39,627 bases of DNA from Candidatus Komeilibacteria bacterium CG_4_10_14_0_2_um_filter_37_10 (lineage in GTDB: Bacteria > Patescibacteriota > Patescibacteriia > UBA1558): positions 1 to 39,627 of the forward strand of contig PFPO01000085.1 of NCBI GenBank assembly GCA_002793075.1, read 5' to 3'. Under the pieces are notes generated by a model. It did not search any database. It was not told the origin of the DNA and worked only from the letters and a program-made list of their open reading frames with translations. Position 1 is the stretch's first letter. Every line of letters begins with the position of its first letter. Made by a program: the position numbers and the translations under genes. This document shows positions 17,001 to 26,000 of this stretch, piece by piece.

Positions 17001-20000
17001 CCCAATAACACTGTTTTATATCGAGCCGAAGAAACCGCGGATTTGACCGCTTATGCGTATAGTGATCCTGATAGTTGCTCACCAAGAGGTCAGCAACTAG
17101 ACGCCTATCAATTTGATTGGGATTGGAACTCAGTTCCAGCAAGTATTGTTACAGCGATGGAGAAAGATGTAGATAATAATGGTAAGCAAGATCCGATCGC
17201 TACGATGAAGTCAACCGGACCACCATTCCAAGATGGCGTTGCTAATGTTTCGGCAAGTACTCTAGGGCACAGTTCTACAGTACCAGTTAACGTTGATCTG
17301 GATATACCAGTAATAAGTGGTATTACTCCGGACAATGGCATGATCAGAAAGGATATTAAAACACTAGTCACTATCCTAGGAAATAATTTTGGCAATCTAC
17401 CCAACGACAGCTATGTTTTATTGGGCAATGATCGGACGGGGTACAATCGTGTTAAAATAGCTGATTGTACTAACAGTTGGTCCAATACTCAGATTATCAT
17501 TGAAATGCCCTTGAATACTTGGTCTGGCGATCGAGTGAAAGTTGTTAAAAATACTGGCAGCGCTATCTCGACACAAACGTTTACTGTGAATAATACTTTA
17601 CGACCAGCACTATGTTCTATTACGCCAACTTTTGGCACGGATGATAGCTTGGTAACGATCACTGGATACAATTTTGGCGATACTAAAGAGAATAGCACAG
17701 TCTATTTTGGTCAAAGAACAGTGGATAAAATAGATAGTTGGTCCAATACTTCTATCTCGGCCCGTGTTCCCGTGGGAGCCGACGGTGGCCCGGCTTATGT
17801 TAAAGTCTTAGGCACTGATTCCAATACTCTAAATTTTGATATGAGTCCTTATATTGATTATCTCAGTCCCGGCGCCGGACCAGTTCGGCAGTACGTGAGT
17901 ATTTACGGTGGTAACTTTGGCAATGGTTATGTGCAATTTGGTGACACCATTGCCAATATTGCTGATTGTGAAGGTAGCTGGACCAATAAACTAATTATTG
18001 CCGAGGTACCAGAATCCATGAAGACTGGTACTTACGATGTTAAAGTCGTGAAGAATGGTAAACTATATTTCCGCGATGATTTTAACATGACCGATATTGA
18101 TGTAAATAAATGGTCATTTAATAAAGTGGCTAATTGGCGAATTATTAATAACTCTATTTCCGTACAAAGTGCTACCGTTAAACAGATCATGTTTAGTAAA
18201 CAGGTAGTTACCAGTACCGACTATGTTTATAATGCTAAGATAAAACCAAACTATCCTTGGCCAGTTGGTTTAGTATTTAATTATGCCAATAATAATTATT
18301 ACTTATTGGAAATGGCCGAGTATCCCTATACCTCTATCTATACTAACCCGGTCACTGGTCAAACATCCACTTATGTTTATTCTGATTTTAAGGGTTTGCG
18401 TATTAAGAGAAATGGTGTGGTGATGGCAGCAACCGAGAGTTGGATCTTTTCCCGTAACCGCTGGTATGATTTACGCATTGAAAAAAGAGGTGGTTTGATT
18501 ACGGTGTTTATTGATGGCACCCAACGATTGTCTTTTCAAGACCCCACCCCGTTACCCAATGGTAGTGTTGGTTTGTATTCTGATTATGGTTATTATGTTG
18601 CCTTTGATAATGTGATAGTTGGCGCACTGGATACGAACAATATTGAAAGTAATAAAAAACCATTTTCGATTAATACCAATCCATTGGGCGTCAATCTCTG
18701 CGCCTTGGAACCTGATTATGGTAAAGCGGGAAACCAAACCTATTTACGAGGGGATAATTTTATTTCTTATAGTAATATAGTAGGTACCAAAAAAGGCGCA
18801 CAATTTAGCGCAGTTAGTGGTAGCTGTCTAGTGAACGACGGTCAGTATATAGGAAGTTGTTCTAATTTTACCGCTGACTATGCTTTTAATTTTCCCACTA
18901 CCGGTTATTATCGTTTATCAGCTAAAACTGATAACTACTCAGAAGATTTGACAGCCATAGACATTCAGCACCAGGTAAAAGTATATATTAATGGCGTCTA
19001 TCGAGCAGAGTTTTATAATTTAGCCAGCACACCAGATATCCAAACCGGCATTGTTGACTTAGGTCAGGTACCATCTGGTAATCATACTGTCAGATTGTCC
19101 TGGGTCAATGATTGGTGGGGTTATGGTCAAGGAATGCTGGGTGACTCTAATATGCGTATTCATCAAGTTGATATTTTGGGAGAGAGGAATGATAGTAAAC
19201 CAATTTTTACTAATAATGTACAGACGAGCGTTAATAGCTCGGGTATGAATTTTTTGAACACGACAATAACAGCAGCAGTTAAATCAGGACCAGTTAAAGT
19301 TTTAAAAAATGTGGTTTCCGGCAGAACGTGTATTGGTTTCCATATCGGCTCATGGTGTCCAGGTAATGTTTATCAAGATAGTATCATCACGGTGGAAAGT
19401 AATACGGTACCTTTCTACTATAACGCTGACGGCTGTATGTTTGCTACTGACTCATCAATGGATCCTAGCTTTCCACCGGTCGCAGTAGAAAATAGCCAAG
19501 CCGTAGGCACGCTAGCTACCGACGGTAAGTATGTTTATGGTAAAAGTTGGAGTAGCTATGATGAATATGATCGGGTGATTAATAAAATTGGCACCGGCTA
19601 TCAGGGCACAGTGGCAGGTAAAGATTATGGAGCGCTAGCAACCGTTACTGGATCTATTTCTTTAACTTATGCCCCAGATGGCTTTCTCTATAATGATGCT
19701 TGTTCCGGTAATAATTTAGAAAAAATTGATATAAATACAGGTCAGAAAACTACATTTACTGTGAGCGCTGGTTTGCTTAGTCGCGACTCGGGCGTAACTG
19801 GCTCAGGCTGTAAAATGATTACTTCTGATGGGCAGTACATGTATAGTTTGTCCTATGGCCACGACGGTTTTGTTTATAATGGTTTTAAAGTACGCGTCTA
19901 TGATCCAGCAAATGGTTGGTCGTTGGTGCGGGAGTGGGTATCTGGTCAAGATTCATTTTATACTGATGGTATTATTGCTGATGGTAAGTATGTTTATGCA

Positions 20001-23000
20001 CTAGCTTGGACTGGTACGGTTCGTAAAATGGATGTCACGACCGGTCAAATCATCGATCAGTGGTCAACTCACCAGGGACATCCGATCGGTCACGGTAGTA
20101 ACGTTATCTCTGGTCAGTATGATTGGATTAATAAAAAAGTTTATTTGGGCGATTTAGTAGAAACAGGTAGAGAAATTGGGCAGGGTATTTATCCAGCAAC
20201 CGGCCCAGCTTATTTGTATCGCTATAGTTGTAATACGGAAGATATTCCCACGAGCGATTTCTTTATCACCGAAGTAAAGCCAGTAACACCGCCGCCGGCA
20301 CCTCGTAACTCTTTGATTAGATTATTTTTTAATAATAATATCGAGCCAACATCGTTTGCTAACGAAGACGTATTAGTACAAAATATTACTCCTACGGAGC
20401 CAGAAGATTTAGCTTATACGGCTAATATCACGGGTAATTTATTGGAATTAACAGCCAATGCCACCTGTCCAGCACCGAATACTAATTTATTCTGTTGGCC
20501 CGCTTTGAGTACTATTAAAGTTACGACAAATGAAGGATCGATCATGGCAACCGATGCCAAGGCCTTGGGATGCTTCAACGGCAAGTGCACTCACCAGTTT
20601 GCAAGTTCCAATGCGATAGATTTAACTCCACCGAGTATCAGTATTATTGAACCAGTAAATAATGCTCGCATTACTCAGAACTCTGTAGTGCCAATTATTG
20701 CCGAGGCCACTGATGACTCAGGCGTTTCTTATGTCGAATTTTTTGTGGATGATCAGCAAAAAGCAAGAGTTGCTACAGCAATGGCTTTTGAAACAAATCG
20801 ATCGTACGAAACGGTTTATTATGGTACCAGAGCACTAAGCGCTGATTTTAATAAAGACGGTTATGAAGATTTAGCAATCTTTACTTACTGGGGGACTAGT
20901 TATGACATTCTGTTGAATAATGGTCAGGGTAAGTTTTTACCCAGAAAAAATTATAGTTTAGGCGAAAATTATATTTATTCTTCCCCAGTGATCGGTGATA
21001 TTAATAATGATGGCTATTCAGATATTATAATATTGTCCATGTGGAGTAATGGTAAATATGCTGTTATTTTGAATAAAGGAAATGGTCAATTCAAAGATCC
21101 TGTTTGGCATGAGACTGGTTTTAACTATACTTACAGAGCAGTTCTGGGTGATTTTGATAAAGATGGTGACTTAGATATGGCTATTTCTAATTATGCTTCA
21201 TATTACAGCTCTATTTCTGTGGCTCTTTATAAAAATACCAACGGTACTTTTAGTCAGTATCAGACAATTAACTATGGTAACACCTATAGTAACTACCCCC
21301 GGGGTATTGTGGCCACTGATTTTAATAACGATGGTTATGCTGATTTGGCAGTTTATAAAAATAGTTGGGACAGCAACGACAGTAAAAGATTATATATTTA
21401 TTTAAGTGCTGGCGCCTCTGGCCAAATGTTAGAGAAGTCAACATCTAAAAGAGCTGATTGGATTACTGATATGGTAGCTGGTGATTTTAATAATGACGGC
21501 AATCAAGATTTAGCTTATGTTTCTTATTATTATTATAATTATGGCCCAGGGGAAGTCCTGTATGGCAATGGCGATGGAACATTTGGCAATATTCAGGCAA
21601 TCAAGCAATATACAAGTAGCAGTTATAGCAACTATAATTATTTGCAGGCAATCAACGTTGATCATGACGGCGGTGACGATTTGGTTATTAATAATAGCTG
21701 GCCCTATCAAATAACTTACCTAATCAGTAATGGGTACACCTTTGCCAAAGAAAAAATAATTAGTACTGCTAGCGGATGGCACGAAAACTTTGCCTTTGTT
21801 GATGTTAATAATGATGAGTATTTAGATTTGGCTATACCAGATTATAGTGGATCAACACAAATTTTTGAGAATAATCAAGACACGACATTTGGTATTAATC
21901 GGATAATGAGCACACAGCCCGGAACCACTAGTTTTCAGGCGCAAGATTTAGATGGTGACAATATACCAGAATTAGTAGTTGCTGCCTCTAATCAATATTC
22001 CTATTATACCAACAGTGCCAATTCTTATATTTCTGTTTATCGGTCTAATTCAGTTAACAATGTGTCTTATCAAAATGTTTGGCAAAAAGCAGTGTCTATG
22101 AAATATGTTTCTGGCACGGGCACTTACACAACTACTGGTGCGCCGCAAGCTGTTGGTCTGTCTGATTTTAATAAGGATCAATATCAGGATATTGCAATTA
22201 GTAACTATCGTTGGGATGTTAGCGATCGCCAAGTTTATTTATCTACTGGTAAATTGAATTGGGCAACAGCAACTTATTTGCCAAGTCAGAGTAGTATTGG
22301 TATTTATGGACATATGGAAATTGGTGATTTAGATGGTGGCGGTGATCCTGATTTATTGTCTGTTAGTATGAAGAATAAATTTGAAGCCAAAATTAATAAT
22401 GGTCAAGGGGTGTTTACTGAGCAAATTATTGATCCCGGCACCATTGAGCAATGGTCAATAAATGCTATAGCTTGGGCTGATTTAAATGGTGATGGTAAGA
22501 GCGATTTGATTTATAGCAGTAATGATAGTTTGAATATAGTTTATAATAATAAGGGCCAATACGATTTTACGCAAAAAATTAGTTATATCGATGATTGGAT
22601 CCAGGATATTTTAACGGCTGATATAGATAATGACGGCGATCAGGATATTTTGGTATCAGCTAATGCTAATAGAGGTTGGCTTAGCGTTTATAAAAATATT
22701 GGCGGCGAATTCCAGTCCAGGAGAATACCATTAGCAAGCAATACCTATGCTTGGTCTGGTGCTACTGGTGATTTAAATAATGACGGATTAGTAGATTTTG
22801 TTAACCTGGATTCTAATGGCAAGGTATCAGTTTTATACAATCAGGGTAATGGTAATTTTGGTCAGGAGACAGTTTTGAAATTAATGAGTTATAGTTATGG
22901 CTATAGTGACGATAAAATTAAGATCGTTGATGTAAATCGTGATAACGTACCGGATGTTTTAGTTGTTGACTCGTCTGGTAGTGGTATTATCTTTGTTTAT

Positions 23001-26000
23001 AATAAGCAGGACACTAATTTGTACAGTTGGAATTGGGATACTGTTGGTTTAGCCAAGAATACGACCCATAAATTGCAAGCCAAGGCATATGACTTAGACA
23101 GCAATGCTAAATTAAGTTCGCCAATTAATGTTACTATCGTTGCTGAGCATTGTACTAATTTAGTGCAAGATGAGGATGAAACTGGCATTGATTGTGGTGG
23201 GGTAGATTGTCTAGTTTGTCCGCAAAGTGGAGATTTCCATATTGTATCTAAACGCCCGGAAGGTAGCGGGGTGTGTACGAATGAAGCAGTACGAGTTACT
23301 TTTAACAAACCTATGGATCGCGTTAGTATTAGTAATAGCTCTGTTCAGGTTCGCTGCCGCGGTCGTGATTGTCCTGTTGGTGGCGTAGTATCTGGTACTT
23401 TTAGCTTTACTGATTTGCAAGACAGCGCCCCAAAAACTTTTATTTTTTATCCTAACCTACCAAATCAACAATGGTTACCATTTTTAGAATACCAAGTTTA
23501 TTTACTGGCTGGGCAAATTCGTAGTCTTGATGGTGATTTATTAGCACCGCAAAGTTGGCAATTTGATAGTTCTGACGCTCAGTGCGCTGTTGATAAAATT
23601 GAGCTGACGCCACCATCGGCAACCGTTGGTATCAATAAAGAAACAATATTTACTGCTTTGGTTAAAGATAAGTATGATAATAACTTAACGAACGCTTTAG
23701 AAAATTGGAGTAGTGCTGACGCAACTATCGCCAATATTAATCCAGCTATAATTAACGGTGATTTCTCAGACGATCTGACTGGTTGGAGTAGCTTTGTGAC
23801 CGGTACGAGTGAAGAGATTGTGGCCATTGAAGACCTTAATAATAATAAGTATTTAACAATTACTGGCAGTGGTAGAGCGGAAGAAGCGGAAGCATATATT
23901 ATTGCACAACAGTTTATAGATATTGAGCGGGATAGTAATTACGCCTTGTCTTTTAATGTCCGAGTGTCTGATGGTGTCAGGAAAGCCGGTGTAGAAATTT
24001 GGTATGTTAACGATGAGAACAATCGTAAAGAAAGATTATTTGAATCGGATTTTATTGGTCAGACTGATTGGTCGTATCATAGTTTTAATTTTGATATCAG
24101 CTCGGGGAAAATAGAGTTAAATTGTTATTTGCAAGATCAAGATGATCATAACCCAACATATATCTCTTGTGATAACCTCCAATTAATTAGGGGCGATAGT
24201 AATATTAATGAAATTCAATACTTCCAAGGATTGTCTGAGGGTCAAACTAAGGCGCAGGCCAGAATTGGCAATATAGTTGGTGATGCTGATCTTAATGTTG
24301 AGTTAGCACCTGACGCGCCGCGGATTTTGGAAGAACCCAGCTGTAGTAATGGCAAAATTCAAAGTCCGTCACCGCAACGTAACGCTACGAATGTTTGTCG
24401 GCAAGCAGCAGTTTCCGCTTTGTTTACTCAAGACCTGGATCCGACAACGGTTAATAATGCCAATATTTATTTAGCTAGAGAGCAAGAATCTGCATGTCAG
24501 TCTGGTTTTTTACCCTGGCAAAAAATTAAGAATTTATGGCGCATGTTATTAAAAAATACTACGTTAAATTCCTTAGCAGCAGTTGATAAGTGGTGGTGTC
24601 CAGTAAGTGGTAGGGTTACTCCATTCTATCAAAATGATAAGGTCAGGGGATTTATTTTTAGTCCGGATACAAATTTGGGAAATAGTGTTCATTATCGGAT
24701 GACTGTCACCACCGGCGTGAAGAGTATCACTGGGGTACCAGTGGCGGTTAATGATAGTTGGAGTTTTGCTACGGCTACTGATGCTGACTGTGCCGTTGCT
24801 ACTGTTTCTGTGGAACCGGCAACTAAAGATGATTTGGCTATTGGCGTCAAACAAAATTACACATCAATGGCCTATACCAATCAATGTTTTTTGATTAATA
24901 GCAGTGGTCTTAATTGGAGCTGGAGTAGCGCTAATAGAACCATTGCTCAAGTTTTGCCGGCAGTAAACAATCAGGATTTTGAAGATGATGATGCGGGATT
25001 GAGTCCAACTATTTGGCAAGCAGCGGATAATTTAGAGAGTTGGCAAGTTGTCAGCGTTGGCGCTCCTCACGGTAATGCTGTGACGCAGACAGCACCCAAT
25101 GCCAAAAATTATTTATATCAAAATATTAGTGGTTTAATTCCCAATAAATCTTATCACATCACTGTTTGGTTTAAACGAACCGGACCAACTGATGCTGGTA
25201 CTGGTCAGATATGGTTTAATGATATAGCCATTCCTTTGACGGGCAACTATAATACTTGGAATCAAATTGATATCACTCGGCCAATTATGCAAGATGAACT
25301 GCAAATCAGATTGATAATAAATAGCGGTACAGTATATTTTGATGATATTAATATTGAGATGGTTGGTGATACGCAAGATGTTTTAAGTTTGACAGTTGGT
25401 CAAACAACGGTCAACGCTACAACGAGTGGAAAAAACGGTAGTGGTAGTTTAAAAGTTATTCCTGGTAATTGTGGCAATAATCGATTAGATCCCGAAGAAA
25501 TTTGCGATTTTGTGTTGGCGGAAGTTGGTGAAGTAGCTGTGTTTAATCCATCTGATTTAACCTGTGAAAAGAAAGGCTATAGTCGTGGCGGAACACTGCA
25601 ATGCACCTCAGCGTGTCAGTTAGATACTAATCTATGCTTGCCGGGTTTACCACCGATCAACGAATGTATTAATAAGGAAGTGTCAGTATTTTTCCGCGAT
25701 CGCGTTGATCCTAATAGTTTAAATAGCAACGGCACTGGTTTGACTTGTTTAAGTGGACCAGAAGAGGGAAATAGTTGTAGTGATCACGTTGATTGTCCAG
25801 ATAGTTATTGCGGGGTAGTAAATCCTGGTCGAGTAGAACTTAGAGAAATGGATATTAGTTGTCGCCCAGTGGTAAAATCGGATAGCGGTAATAGATTATT
25901 AACACTGTATGATCAGTTGCGTAATTTTATCAAAGTTAAAGTTTTACGAGCGGCAAATTGTAATGGCACGTCATTATCTATTCAAGTCTATGTAAATAGA

